64,000 bases of DNA from Streptomyces sp. CG1 (GTDB taxonomy: Bacteria > Actinomycetota > Actinomycetes > Streptomycetales > Streptomycetaceae). Each line of letters opens with the position of its first letter. Position 1 is the first letter of the stretch. Below are positions 26,073 to 35,822 of this stretch, in pieces. Location: assembly GCF_041080625.1 (NCBI RefSeq), contig NZ_CP163518.1:9727501-9791500 (forward strand), written 5' to 3'. Position numbers and translations under genes: made by a program. A model generated the notes under the pieces. It was given only the letters and a program-made list of their open reading frames with translations. It was not told where the DNA came from and searched no databases.

Positions 26073-26924
26073 ATGTCCCACGCCCCGCCCCCCGCAGGAC
26101 CGTCGAACCGCACCGGGCCGGTCGCGACCTCTGCCCCGGCGGGCTCGGTCCTCACCTCCGCCGGGAGCCCGGCGGGCCGTGGCGGCACCGCCCTGGTGAC
26201 GGGCGCCTCCTCGGGCATCGGCGCCGCCGTCGCCCGTCGGCTGGCCGCCGAGGAAGGCTGGCGGCTGGTGCTGAACGGGCGTGACGTCACACGCCTGGAG
26301 CAGGTGGCCGCCCCGCTGGACGCCCTGGCCCTGCCGGCCGACCTCACCCTGCCGGGCGCCGGCCGTCTGCTCACCGATCTGGTCCTGGACCACGCGGGCC
26401 GGCTCGACCTGCTGGTGGCGAGCGCCGGTGTGGGCTGGGCCGGTGACTTCACCGGCATGCCCCGCGCCCGCATCGACGAGATCGTCGGCGTCGACCTGCT
26501 GGCCACGCTGCACCTGGTGCGCGCCCTGCTGCCCCACATGGTCGCGGCCGGGTCGGGCCGCATCGTGGTCATCGGATCCGTCGCGGGCAGCGTCGCCGTG
26601 CGCGGCGAGGCCGTGTACTCCGCCGCGAAGGCCGGTCTGGCCGCTTTCGCCGACGCCCTGCGCTACGAGCTGCGCGGCACCGGGGTGGGCGTCAGCCATG
26701 TGATCCCCGGCGCCGTAGACACGCCCTTCTTCGCCAGCCGGGGCGCCCCCTACACCAGGGCATGGCCGCGCCCGGTGCCGCCGGAGCGGGTGGCGGAAGC
26801 CGTCTGGACCGCGGTCCGGCACGGTCAGGACGAGGTGTACGTCCCCGGCTGGCTGCGTTTTCCCGCCCGTGTGCGCGGCGTCGCCCCCGGGCTGTACCGG
26901 CGGCTCGCCGCCCGCTTCGGATGA
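26073..26924 (+). CDS. Short-chain dehydrogenase/reductase
   Basis: 283 residues. After a Pro/Ala-rich 35-residue extension comes a Rossmann fold with the cofactor motif TGASSGIG, the NAG-equivalent ASAGVG, the catalytic serine in [10 protein letters not shown] and YSAAKAG with the active-site Tyr and Lys. The end [36 protein letters not shown] is seen in the membrane-associated DltE/YqjQ-like group. It is followed after 6 bases by an EamA transporter gene, then a deacetylase gene, probably one operon. Substrate unknown. Confidence 0.9.
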   Translation: MSHAPPPAGPSNRTGPVATSAPAGSVLTSAGSPAGRGGTALVTGASSGIGAAVARRLAAEEGWRLVLNGRDVTRLEQVAAPLDALALPADLTLPGAGRLLTDLVLDHAGRLDLLVASAGVGWAGDFTGMPRARIDEIVGVDLLATLHLVRALLPHMVAAGSGRIVVIGSVAGSVAVRGEAVYSAAKAGLAAFADALRYELRGTGVGVSHVIPGAVDTPFFASRGAPYTRAWPRPVPPERVAEAVWTAVRHGQDEVYVPGWLRFPARVRGVAPGLYRRLAARFG

Positions 26925-26930
26925 GCCGCC

Positions 26931-27857
26931 ATGATCGCCGTCACGGTGCTGCTCGCCCTCCTGGCCGCCCTTACCAACGCGTCGGCGTCGGTGCTCCAGC
27001 GCGGGGCCGCCGTTCAGGAGCCGTACGAGGAGAGCGGGGCCGGTGGGGCGGGGGCCGCCGTGCGCCGGTTCGGGCGGCTGCTGCGGCGGCCGTACTGGCT
27101 GGCGGGGTCCGCGCTGCTGGCGGTCTCCGGGCTGCTGCAGGCCGGGGCGCTGGCCGTGGGCAGTCTGTCCCTGGTCCAGCCGCTGCTCGCCACCGAACTG
27201 ATGTTCACCCTGGTCGTGGGCAGCGTGGTCTTCCGGCGTCGCCCGGGCCTGCGCACCTGGCTGGCCTTCGCCGCCCTCGCCGCCGGGCTGGCCGTCTTCC
27301 TCCTGGCGGCCGCCCCGGGCGCGGGCCGGCCGACCGCGCCGCCCCGGGCCTGGCTGCTGGGCGGTGGCGGGGCGCTCGGCGCGGTCGTGCTGTGCGTGGC
27401 CGCCGCCCGTCCGACGAGGGGCGCGCCCCGCGCTGCGCTGCTGGGGCTGGCCTCCGCCGTGTGCTTCGCCGCCACCGCCGCGCTGCTCAAGGAGGCCGTG
27501 GGGCGGCTCGGACAGGGACCCGCGGCGATGTTCACGCACTGGTCGCCGTACGCCATGGTCGGCGCCGGGATCGTCGCCTTCCTGCTGCTGCAGGGCGCGT
27601 TCGGCGCCGGTTCGCTCACCGCCTCCCAGCCCGCCCTCACCCTCGGCGACGCGCTCACCAGCGTCGTCCTCGGCTGGGCGCTGTTCGCCGAGACCGTCCA
27701 CCTCGGGCTGAGGATGCTGCCGGAGGCGATCGGTGTCGCGCTCATCGGGGCGGGCAGCGTCGGGCTGGCCCGGGCACCGGCCGTCGGACGGGAGTGGGAC
27801 ACGTCCGCGCGGGGCGGCGACGGCACCGGCGATCGTCGGCATCGGGCACACCGGTGA
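26931..27857 (+). CDS. EamA/DMT-family membrane transporter
   Basis: 308 residues with about ten hydrophobic helices, starting with a direct membrane segment (AVTVLLALLAALTNASASVLQR). The pattern matches the actinobacterial DMT/NIPA-like family: LSLVQPLLATELMFTLVVG in the first half and ASQPALTLGDALTSVVLGW in the second. It follows the SDR gene by 6 bases and precedes the deacetylase gene by 27 bases. The hydrophilic tail is short and Arg/Gly-rich. The substrate is unknown. Confidence 0.87.
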   Translation: MIAVTVLLALLAALTNASASVLQRGAAVQEPYEESGAGGAGAAVRRFGRLLRRPYWLAGSALLAVSGLLQAGALAVGSLSLVQPLLATELMFTLVVGSVVFRRRPGLRTWLAFAALAAGLAVFLLAAAPGAGRPTAPPRAWLLGGGGALGAVVLCVAAARPTRGAPRAALLGLASAVCFAATAALLKEAVGRLGQGPAAMFTHWSPYAMVGAGIVAFLLLQGAFGAGSLTASQPALTLGDALTSVVLGWALFAETVHLGLRMLPEAIGVALIGAGSVGLARAPAVGREWDTSARGGDGTGDRRHRAHR

Positions 27858-27884
27858 GAACGCGTACAGGAAGGCAGGTCAGCG

Positions 27885-28628
27885 ATGTCCCCGAGGTCCG
27901 GCCGTCCCTGGCGGACGGCGGCCGTCCTGGTGCCGGCCACCGTCGCCGCCGCACACATCGGACCGGCGGCCACCTGGCTCCCGGGAGTACGGCTGCCGCT
28001 GTTCCCGCGGCTCGCCGGCACCGGCCGCCGCCGGCACATCGCGCTGACCTTCGACGACGGCCCCGACCCCGCGTCCACGCCCCGCTTCCTCGACGCGCTG
28101 GACGAACTCGGCGTACGGGCCACCTTCTTCGTGCTCGGCGAGTCCGTGGTGCGCCATCCCGCGCTGGTCCGGGAGACCGCCCGGCGCGGGCACGAACTCG
28201 CGGTGCACGGCTGGACGCACGACCGTCCCTGGTGCCCGGCCCCCGCCCGGGACGCCGAGCAGGTCGCCCGGACCGTCCGCGCGCTGCACGACATCTCCGG
28301 CCGCCGGCCGCAGTGGTACCGGCCGCCCTACGGGATCCTCACCTCCGGACGCTGGCTGGCCGCACGGCGGGCCGGGCTGCGGCCGGTGCTCTGGTCGGCG
28401 TGGGGCAAGGACTGGAGGGCCGATGCCACCCCGGCGTCCGTGCGGGCCCTGGTCGCGGCGGACCTGCGCGGCGGCGGCACCGTCCTGCTGCACGACTCCG
28501 ACCGGCTCGCGGCCCCCGGCTGCTGGCGCGCGGCCCTCGGCGCCCTGCCCGGCCTGGTGCGGGACTGCCGGCAGGCCGGCCTCTCGATCGGTCCCCTGCG
28601 GGACCACGTACCGCCGCACCCACGCTGA
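27885..28628 (+). CDS. Polysaccharide deacetylase (NodB domain)
   Basis: 247 residues with an N-terminal hydrophobic anchor (about 12-35). The NodB motifs are intact: ALTFDDGPDPASTPRFLD (motif 1, Asp-Asp), HGWTHDRPW (motif 2), WYRPPYGILTSG (motif 3), a Trp motif near WSAWGKDWRAD and GGTVLLHDSD (motif 5). It is thus a metal-dependent N- or O-deacetylase of cell-wall or other polysaccharide, acting at the outer face of the membrane. Third gene of the SDR-EamA operon. Convergent with the glycosyltransferase gene, 21 bases between stops. Confidence 0.9.
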   Translation: MSPRSGRPWRTAAVLVPATVAAAHIGPAATWLPGVRLPLFPRLAGTGRRRHIALTFDDGPDPASTPRFLDALDELGVRATFFVLGESVVRHPALVRETARRGHELAVHGWTHDRPWCPAPARDAEQVARTVRALHDISGRRPQWYRPPYGILTSGRWLAARRAGLRPVLWSAWGKDWRADATPASVRALVAADLRGGGTVLLHDSDRLAAPGCWRAALGALPGLVRDCRQAGLSIGPLRDHVPPHPR

Positions 28629-28649
28629 GCAGCCGTCCGTGACACCGCG

Positions 28650-29777
28650 TCAGAGCCGGGCCACGTACGCCATCGGATCGGCCCGGAACAGCGCCCGCCC
28701 CCGGGCCACCCGCTCCGCCCGCTCCCGGCCGCCCTCCCTGAGCCGGCCGAGGGCCGCGAGCAACCCCCGTGCGTCCGGGGCCAGCTCCGAGACGCCGAGG
28801 CCGGACATCCGCCGGACCCCGTCCACCCCGTGGCCGGGCAGCGGCCGGTACCCGATCACGGGCAGCCCGACGGCCAGAGCCTGTACGGCGGTCTGACCGG
28901 CCGCGTTGTCCACCAGGGCGTACGCCGCGGACAGCAGCCCCGGCATGTCCTCGACCCAGTCCAGGGCCAGCGCCCCGGGCACCCGGGCCACCCGTTCCCG
29001 CAGCCGCGGGTTGCGGCCGCACAGCACCACCGGAAGACAGCCGGCCCCGGTCAGCAGCCGGGCGGTGGCGTCCGGGCGGGACGCGGCACCCCAGGCGCCC
29101 GCGGACAGCAGGACCGGCGGCCGGCCGGGCGCCTGCCCGGCGAAGCGCTCCCGCCACCGGGCCGCCCCGGGCGCCGGCCCGCGGAACCCGGGCGCCACCG
29201 CCGGGCCGGTCGTCACCACCGGCGTGCCCAGCGCCGCGCGCACCTCGGCCGCCGCCCCGTCCGTGAGGCACAGGTACCGGTCGTTGCCCGGATGGAGCCA
29301 CTGCCGGTGCACGGCGAAGTCGACCAGGAAGACGGCGCTCGGCACCCGCAGCCGGCCCCGCGCCCGGAGATGGCCGGTGAGCTGTGCCGCCAGATGGAAG
29401 ACGGACACCACCACATCGGCGTCCAGCCGCTCCACGAGGTCCGTCAGCCGGTCACCGGCGAGCCGGGCCAGCGGCACCCCGCTCGGGCGCGGTCCGCTGC
29501 CGCCGCGCAGGAACGCGCCGTAGACACCGGCGTACGCCCACGGGAAGTGCCGTACGGACGCCTGGTAGGAGCGGCGCAACCCGCCGCCCAGGCCGTACGG
29601 CAGCAGTTGCAGGACGTCGGCCACCTGCGGTTCGTGCCCGTACGCGGCCGCTCGGCGGGCCAGTTCGGCGGCCACGGTGTCATGACCGGCTCCCATGCTC
29701 GCGCTGAGGATCAGCGGCCGCCGCCGGCCGCCCGGCGGGGCCGGCGGCGGGGAGGGCACCTCGGCAGGAGTACGCAC
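28650..29777 (-). CDS. MGDG-synthase-like glycosyltransferase (GT28 type)
   Basis: 375 residues. The N-terminal motif ILSASMGAGHDTVAAELARR and the segment PVVTTGPAVAPGFR are typical of monogalactosyl- and diglucosyl-diacylglycerol synthases and of MurG-like GT-B enzymes. The C-terminal half has VLLSAGAWGAASRPD, VVLCGRNPRLRERV, VDNAAGQTAVQALAVGLPVIGYRPLPGHG, of which the NAAGQTAVQAL part binds the sugar nucleotide. It probably glycosylates a lipid at the inner membrane face. It stands next to deacetylase and BrkB genes, so an envelope role is likely. GTG 29777 has GGAG about 11 bases upstream. Confidence 0.85.
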   Translation of the reverse strand: MRTPAEVPSPPPAPPGGRRRPLILSASMGAGHDTVAAELARRAAAYGHEPQVADVLQLLPYGLGGGLRRSYQASVRHFPWAYAGVYGAFLRGGSGPRPSGVPLARLAGDRLTDLVERLDADVVVSVFHLAAQLTGHLRARGRLRVPSAVFLVDFAVHRQWLHPGNDRYLCLTDGAAAEVRAALGTPVVTTGPAVAPGFRGPAPGAARWRERFAGQAPGRPPVLLSAGAWGAASRPDATARLLTGAGCLPVVLCGRNPRLRERVARVPGALALDWVEDMPGLLSAAYALVDNAAGQTAVQALAVGLPVIGYRPLPGHGVDGVRRMSGLGVSELAPDARGLLAALGRLREGGRERAERVARGRALFRADPMAYVARL

Positions 29778-29901
29778 GGGTTCCGATTCTCCGGTGCGCG
29801 CGGCCCGAAAACCCCCTCACTCCGACGCCGTGTCGCCCCGGCACGGCACCGGTGCGAGTTGCCCGGAGCCCGCCGGGGTGGATGAATCGGCTCAGGAGAG
29901 C

Positions 29902-30759
29902 GTGTGGGCGGTGAGCACGGGAGGAGCCGTGAGGTGGTGGCGGCGCGGCCTGCACCGCGCTTGGGAGTGGCTCAGGGCCGGGGCCCTGCTCGAACACGGC
30001 CGCGAGCTGGAACTGATGCACCGGGCCATGGGGTTCGCCACGCTGGCACTGGTGACGCTCGCTCCGCTGCTGATCGTGGTCGCCGCCGCCGATCCGCTGG
30101 TGCGGGGCGGTTTCGCCTCCTGGCTCACCGACGGCATGGGGCTGTCCGGGCGGTCCGCGCGCGTGGTCACCGATGTCATCAGCCCGCCGCGCAAGGTCAT
30201 CGGCACCACCAGCGTCTGGGGTGCCGTCCTGCTGGCCGTCTTCGGCGTGGCCTTCGGCGGCAGCGTGCAGAACGCCTACGAACGGATCTGGGGCCTGGCC
30301 TCCGGCCCCTGGCACCGGGTCTGGCGGCAGGCGACCTGGCTGGTGGTGCTCACCGGCTACCTCTACCAGGAGGTGGCGACCAAGGCCGCGCTGCACGGGG
30401 GCCAGCGGATCGCGCTGTCCACGGTGAGCGGCATCGTCTTCTTCTGGTGGGGGCAGCGCTTCCTGCTGGGCGGCCAGGTCCGCTGGCGCGCCCTGCTGCC
30501 GGGCGCGCTCGCCACCGTCGTCGGCCTGGCCGGTCTGCGCGCCTTCTCCTACCTCGTCTTCACCCCGCTGATCGTCACCAACGCGCTCAGCTACGGCGCG
30601 GTCGGCACCGTCCTCGTGGTGGAGTCCTGGCTCATCGGCGTCGGCTTCGTCATCTACGGCGGTGCCCTGTTCGGCCGCTGGTTCACGGAGCACCACTGGA
30701 TGCCGGTCCACCACGACCGAGGCGGCGAGACGGAGAAGCAGCGCCGCGGGAAGTACTGA
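29902..30759 (+). CDS. YihY/BrkB-family membrane protein
   Basis: About 285 residues with six membrane helices, as in the YihY/virulence factor BrkB family. Recognisable stretches are MGFATLALVTLAPLLIVVAA, the amphipathic TSVWGAVLLAVFGVAFGGSV and QNAYERIWGL. The function of the family is not established (transport or RNase-like roles have been proposed and withdrawn). GTG 29902 or the in-frame GTG 29929, each just after AGGAG or GGAGGA, could be the start. Convergent with the NHLM transporter gene. Confidence 0.82.
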   Translation: MWAVSTGGAVRWWRRGLHRAWEWLRAGALLEHGRELELMHRAMGFATLALVTLAPLLIVVAAADPLVRGGFASWLTDGMGLSGRSARVVTDVISPPRKVIGTTSVWGAVLLAVFGVAFGGSVQNAYERIWGLASGPWHRVWRQATWLVVLTGYLYQEVATKAALHGGQRIALSTVSGIVFFWWGQRFLLGGQVRWRALLPGALATVVGLAGLRAFSYLVFTPLIVTNALSYGAVGTVLVVESWLIGVGFVIYGGALFGRWFTEHHWMPVHHDRGGETEKQRRGKY

Positions 30760-30775
30760 GCGCTCCCGGCGGACG

Positions 30776-33601
30776 CTACGTCAGCTGGCGGCGCACCAGC
30801 TCGTGCAGCCGGCCCGTGGTGTCGGCGAGCAGCTCGGCCGGGCTGCCCTGCTGGACGACCTTGCCGTCCTCCATCACGATCACCCGGTCGGCGTCCAGGA
30901 CCGTCGACAGGCGGTGCGCGATGACGACACGGGTGGCGTTCAGCTTGCGTGTGCTCTCGATGACGATGCGCTGGGTGTCGTTGTCGAGGGCGCTGGTGGC
31001 CTCGTCGAAGAACAGGATGCGCGGGCGCCGGATCAGGGCCTGGGCGATCATCAGGCGCTGCCGCTGACCGCCGGAGATCGCGCCGTTGCCGGCCACGATG
31101 GTGTGCAGGCCCATCGGCATCCGCTTGATGTCCTCCGCGAGCCCCGCCATCTCGGCGGCCGCCATCGCCTCCTCCGGCGTGTACGGCTCGGTGCCGCAGA
31201 TGACGTCCAGGATGGAGCCGGTGAACGGCTGCGCGTGCTGGAGCACGACCCCGCACTGGCGGCGTACGGCCGACTGATCGAGTGCCGCGAGGTCCTGGCC
31301 GTCGTACAGGACACTGCCCGAGACCGGCTTGTCGAAGCCGATGAGCAGCCGGAGCAGCGTGGACTTGCCACAGCCGCTCGGCCCGACGACCGCCACGAAC
31401 TCACCGGGGCGTACGGCGAAGGACACGTCGTCCAGGACGAGCGGGCCGTCGTCGGCGTACCGGAAGGAGAGCCGCCGGGTCTCCAGAGCACCCGACAGCA
31501 GACCCGGCCGCGTGCTCGCCTCCCGCACCTCGGGCGTCGCCTCGAAGACCGGCTTGATCTCCTCGAACAGCGGCAGCGCGGCCACCGCGGAGACGAAGGA
31601 ACCGGTCAGCTGGGTGACCGAGGTCAGCACCATCGTCACCGAGGTGTTGAAGGTGAGGAAGTCCGCCGCCGACATCGCGCCCTTCGCCGGGCCCGCGAGC
31701 AGCATGAACATCAGCAGCGTGCACACCGGCAGATAGATCCCGCCGAGCACCGTGGTGAGGTTCTTGATCCGGCCGACCTTCTGCTGCAGCTCCCGGCTGC
31801 GCGCGAACTCCCGGGCCCAGGCCGCGTAGGCGTAGTTCTCGGCCGCCGCCACCCGCAGCTTGGGCAGGCCGCGCAGGGTCTGGAAGGCCTGGTTGTTCAG
31901 CTTGTTGCCGAGCACCGTCAGCTTGCGCTGCCAGCGTACCTGCCAGAGCCCGAGCCCCAGGAACACGGCCGCGATGACGACGAGCATGCCGACCGCGGCC
32001 GTGGCCATCGCCGGGCTGTACCAGAACAGCAGGCCCAGGTTCATCGCGCCGACCGTGACGGACTGCGCGACCACCGGGCCGACGCCGGCCAGCAGCCGGC
32101 GTATCGCGCTGATGCCCATGGCGGCACTGGCGAGTTCACCCGTGGAGCGCTGGGTGAAGAACCGGGTGGGCAGCCTGAGCAGCCGGTCCCACACGGCGGG
32201 CTGCAGCGCGGCCTCGATCCGGCCCTCCAGACGCAGGATGGACAGGTTCTCCAGCAGCGTGAACGCCGCCGCCACCACCCCGCTCACCATCACGGCCAGG
32301 CACACCTGGACGATCAGGCCCTCCTGCGCCCTCGGCACGAACTCGCCGAGCACCTTGCCCGTCGCGACCGGCACCAGCGCGCCGATCGCCACCGTCACCA
32401 GGCCCGCGAGCAGCAGACCGATGACGTCACTGCGGGTGCCCTGGAGGCTGAACCGGAGCAGACCGAGCGGCGAGAGCACCTTGTCGGGCAGCGGCCGGTA
32501 GAACATCACCGCGCGCGGCTCGAACTCCTCCGCGTTCGCCTTCTCGATCGGTGTCTCGCGTCCGGTGCCCGGATGCACGGCCACATAGCCGCCGCGCCGC
32601 CACAGCAGCGCGACCGGCGCCCCGGACAGCGCCCGGTGCCCGACCAGCGGGCCCACGTTCTCCCGCCACCAGCGCCCGTGCAGCCGTACGGCCCGGGTGC
32701 GCACCCGGGAGGCGAGCGCCACCCGCTCGACCGGGTCGAGGCGTTCGCTCTCGGTGCCGCTCTGCGCGGGCTCCGCCAGGGTGATCCCGGCCGCCTCGGC
32801 GACCAGCTTGCAGGCCGCATAGCCGGCGTCGGCGTCGGCGGCCGTCGTGCGGCGGGCCGAGCGCTTGCCGATGGAGGCCAGCAGCGTCTGGTCGGCCTGG
32901 GCGCGCACCGCCTCACCGGCCTTGATCCCGGCGGCCGTGCGGGTCTCGTGGGTGCGCTCCAGCTGCTCGATCCAGCGGTCCAGCGCGGTCAGCAGCCGGT
33001 ACTGCTGGTCGACCATGGACTGCCACAGCGCCGGGTCCATCAGCAGGTCGGCGGCGGCCTCCGCGCCGTACAGCGCGCCGTACTGGACGCTGCCCGGCGG
33101 CACCTGCATCCAGAACACGTCGTCGTCGGTGGGCGCGGCGGCCCGCTCCTCCGCCATCGGCGCCTGGAACAGGACGGACAGGCCACGGCCGACGCCGAGC
33201 GCGACCGCGTACTCCAGCGGGCTGGTGGCGGGGGGTACGTACTGGGGGTTGCCGTACTCGTCGTACGACCAGGTCTGGGTGTTCGCGGGCTGGTACAGCT
33301 CGCGCAGGCTGATGCGGTGCACCACGCAGTCCCGGACCGGGCGGGCCACCAGGGTGTGCTGGGGCCCGGCGACCGGGCCGAGCAGCAGCGCGCCCGCCTC
33401 CAGCCGGCCCAGGTGGTGCCAGTGACCCTGCTGGACGGCGTCCACCGCGAACAGGTCCAGCGCGCCGGCCGCGACCAGCCACAGCACCTGCGGGGCTTCC
33501 AGGTCCAGGCGGTTGAAGCCGGCGCAGTCGATCCGGGTGCCCATGGACCCCAGTGCGCCGAGGACGAGGTCGCCTTCGTATCCCTCCTGCACAGTCGTCA
33601 T
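30776..33601 (-). CDS. NHLM-type peptide-export ABC transporter, permease/ATPase without peptidase
   Basis: A 941-residue protein. The first 390 residues form a soluble domain without C39 motifs. Then comes a six-helix ABC membrane domain (about 400-690) and a nucleotide-binding domain with GPSGCGKST, ISGGQRQRLMIAQAL, ILFFDEATSALDND and the H-loop IAHRLS. The architecture and length match the second ABC protein of the NHLM (nitrile-hydratase-leader microcin) export systems. ATG 33601 lies 1 base after the stop of the peptidase-transporter gene, so the two are translated together and probably form a heteromeric exporter for the peptide at 36728. Confidence 0.9.
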   Translation of the reverse strand: MTTVQEGYEGDLVLGALGSMGTRIDCAGFNRLDLEAPQVLWLVAAGALDLFAVDAVQQGHWHHLGRLEAGALLLGPVAGPQHTLVARPVRDCVVHRISLRELYQPANTQTWSYDEYGNPQYVPPATSPLEYAVALGVGRGLSVLFQAPMAEERAAAPTDDDVFWMQVPPGSVQYGALYGAEAAADLLMDPALWQSMVDQQYRLLTALDRWIEQLERTHETRTAAGIKAGEAVRAQADQTLLASIGKRSARRTTAADADAGYAACKLVAEAAGITLAEPAQSGTESERLDPVERVALASRVRTRAVRLHGRWWRENVGPLVGHRALSGAPVALLWRRGGYVAVHPGTGRETPIEKANAEEFEPRAVMFYRPLPDKVLSPLGLLRFSLQGTRSDVIGLLLAGLVTVAIGALVPVATGKVLGEFVPRAQEGLIVQVCLAVMVSGVVAAAFTLLENLSILRLEGRIEAALQPAVWDRLLRLPTRFFTQRSTGELASAAMGISAIRRLLAGVGPVVAQSVTVGAMNLGLLFWYSPAMATAAVGMLVVIAAVFLGLGLWQVRWQRKLTVLGNKLNNQAFQTLRGLPKLRVAAAENYAYAAWAREFARSRELQQKVGRIKNLTTVLGGIYLPVCTLLMFMLLAGPAKGAMSAADFLTFNTSVTMVLTSVTQLTGSFVSAVAALPLFEEIKPVFEATPEVREASTRPGLLSGALETRRLSFRYADDGPLVLDDVSFAVRPGEFVAVVGPSGCGKSTLLRLLIGFDKPVSGSVLYDGQDLAALDQSAVRRQCGVVLQHAQPFTGSILDVICGTEPYTPEEAMAAAEMAGLAEDIKRMPMGLHTIVAGNGAISGGQRQRLMIAQALIRRPRILFFDEATSALDNDTQRIVIESTRKLNATRVVIAHRLSTVLDADRVIVMEDGKVVQQGSPAELLADTTGRLHELVRRQLT

Positions 33602-33602
33602 C

Positions 33603-35822
33603 TCATCGCTCCCTGACCAGCGCGGCGTACGTGCCGCCGTGCGCCACCAGCTCCTCGTGCCGTCCGCGCTCGACGACCGTGCCGTGCTGGAGCACCACGA
33701 TCTCGTCGCTGTCGCGGACCGTGCTCAGCCGGTGCGCGATCACCACACAGGCGCAGCCGCGCCGGCGCAGATTGTCCATCACGACCAGCTCGGTCTCCGC
33801 GTCCAGCGCGCTGGTCACCTCGTCCAGCACCAGAATGCTCGGCCGGCGCACGAGCGCCCGCGCGATCTCCAGACGCTGGCGCTGGCCGCCGGAGAAGTTG
33901 TGGCCGTCCTGCTCGACCCTGCTGTGGATGCCGCCCGGGCGGCGCATCACCACGTCGTACAGAGCCGCGTCCTTCAGCGCTTCCACCACGGCCTCGTCCG
34001 GGATCGACGGATCCCACAGCGCCACGTTGTCGCGGACCGAGCCCTCGAAGAGGAACACGTCCTGGTCGACGAAGGAGACGGAGGCGGCGAGCGCGCCGCG
34101 GGGGATGTCCTCAAGACGGCGGTCGTCGATGCGGATCACCCCGTCCCACGGCGCGTACAGGCCCGAGATCAGCCGGGACACCGTCGACTTTCCACTGCCG
34201 GAGCCGCCCACCAGCGCCACCTGCTGCCCCGGGCCCACGGTCAGGTCGAAGCCGGTCAGCAGGGGTTTGTCCAGCGGGCTGTAGCCGAAGGTCACGTTCT
34301 CCAGCTCGACATGCCCCTGGAGCCGGCGCGTGGAATCGCCGCCGCCCGGGCGGGCATAGAGCGGGTCGGCCTGGAAGTTCTCCACGTCCTTCAGCCGGGC
34401 CACGTCGGCGGCGAAGTCCTGGATCCGGCCCGCCACGCCGTTCAGCCGGGTCAGCGGCGCGGTGAACCGGGTGACCAGCGCCTGGAAGGCGACCAGGAGG
34501 CCGACGGAGATGTGTCCCTCGACCGCGCGCAGGCCGCCGATCCACAGGATCAGCGCGCTGTTGAACGTGGCGAGCGTCGGCGCGACCACCCCGAGCCAGG
34601 CGCTCGGCACCCCGAGTCGCTGCTGCTCCTCCAGGGTGGTGGCGTGCTGCCCGGCCCACTTGCGGAAGTAGCCGTCCTCACCGCCGGTCGCCTTCATCGT
34701 CTCGATCAGCTGGAGACCGGTGTACGAGGTGTTGGTCAGCCGTGCCGTGTCCGCGCGCAGCTTCGCCGTACGGGTCGCGCGCAGCCGTACGACCAGCCGC
34801 ATGGCGACCACGTTCAGCAGGGCCACGCCGATGCCGACGAACGTCAGCTGCGGGTCGTAGGTGTAGAGCAGCACCGCGTAGAGGACGACGACGATGGCGT
34901 CCACCCCCGCCGCCGCGAGGTCACGGGCCAGGGTCTCGGCGACCTGGTCGTTGGACTGCAGCCGCTGCACCAGGTCGGCGGGGGAGCGCTGGGCGAAGAA
35001 CGTCACCGGCAGCCGCAGCAGATGGCGCAGGAAGCGGGCGCTGGACAGGGTGGAGGAGATGATCCGGCCGTGCAGCAGGTTGGACTGCTGCAGCCAGGTC
35101 AGCACCAGCGTGAGCAGCACACAGGTGGCCATCGAGGCGAACAGCACGCCCAGCAGGGAGGTCTGGCCGCCGATGAGGAACTTGTCGATGTAGGTGCGGC
35201 TCAGCGCGGGCACGGCGGCGCCGACCGCGACCAGCAGCAGGCTGGCCAGGACGGCGGCGGGCAGGGTGCCGGCGGTGCCGCGCAGCCGGGCCGGCATCGC
35301 GCCGAGCACGCCCGGCTTGCGGCCGCCCTTGGTGAAGCCGTCGCCCGGCTCCAGCACCAGCACGACACCGGTGAAGCTGCCGTCGAACTCCTCCATCGGC
35401 ACGAATCGGCGGCCCTTGGCGGGGTCGTTGATGTACACGCCCCGCCGGCCGAAGCGGCGGCCCATGCCGTCGAAGACGACGTAGTGGTTGAACTCCCAGA
35501 ACAGGATGGCGGGCGCCCGCACCTCGGCGAGGGCGGCCAGGTCCATCTGCATGCCCTTGGCGGTCAGACCGTAACTGCGCGCCGCCTTCAGCAGGTTGGA
35601 GGCGCGCGAGCCGTCACGTGACACACCGCAGGCGATCCGCAGCTCCTCCAGCGGGATGTGCCGGCCGTAGTGGCCGAGGACCATGGCGAGGGAGGCGGCG
35701 CCGCACTCGACGGCCTCCATCTGCAGCACGGTGGGCGTACGGACCGTGCCGCCACGGGGCTTGGGGACCGGCCGCTTGGCCGGGGCGGCACGTCTGCGGC
35801 CGCGTTCCTGCGTGGTGGTCAC
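33603..35822 (-). CDS. NHLM-type peptidase/permease/ATPase ABC transporter
   Basis: 739 residues. The N-terminal C39 peptidase has Gln34 and Cys40 (LQMEAVECGAAS), His113 (FNHYVVFDG) and Asp133 (YINDPAKG), so it can cut double-glycine leaders. A six-helix membrane domain and an ATPase follow (GSGSGKST, FSGGQRQRLEIARAL, LVLDEVTSALD). The start GTG 35822 overlaps the adaptor stop codon (GTGA). An in-frame TTG four codons upstream is less likely. It would cleave and export the 71-residue precursor at 36728, whose leader ends in Gly-Gly. Confidence 0.93.
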   Translation of the reverse strand: MTTTQERGRRRAAPAKRPVPKPRGGTVRTPTVLQMEAVECGAASLAMVLGHYGRHIPLEELRIACGVSRDGSRASNLLKAARSYGLTAKGMQMDLAALAEVRAPAILFWEFNHYVVFDGMGRRFGRRGVYINDPAKGRRFVPMEEFDGSFTGVVLVLEPGDGFTKGGRKPGVLGAMPARLRGTAGTLPAAVLASLLLVAVGAAVPALSRTYIDKFLIGGQTSLLGVLFASMATCVLLTLVLTWLQQSNLLHGRIISSTLSSARFLRHLLRLPVTFFAQRSPADLVQRLQSNDQVAETLARDLAAAGVDAIVVVLYAVLLYTYDPQLTFVGIGVALLNVVAMRLVVRLRATRTAKLRADTARLTNTSYTGLQLIETMKATGGEDGYFRKWAGQHATTLEEQQRLGVPSAWLGVVAPTLATFNSALILWIGGLRAVEGHISVGLLVAFQALVTRFTAPLTRLNGVAGRIQDFAADVARLKDVENFQADPLYARPGGGDSTRRLQGHVELENVTFGYSPLDKPLLTGFDLTVGPGQQVALVGGSGSGKSTVSRLISGLYAPWDGVIRIDDRRLEDIPRGALAASVSFVDQDVFLFEGSVRDNVALWDPSIPDEAVVEALKDAALYDVVMRRPGGIHSRVEQDGHNFSGGQRQRLEIARALVRRPSILVLDEVTSALDAETELVVMDNLRRRGCACVVIAHRLSTVRDSDEIVVLQHGTVVERGRHEELVAHGGTYAALVRER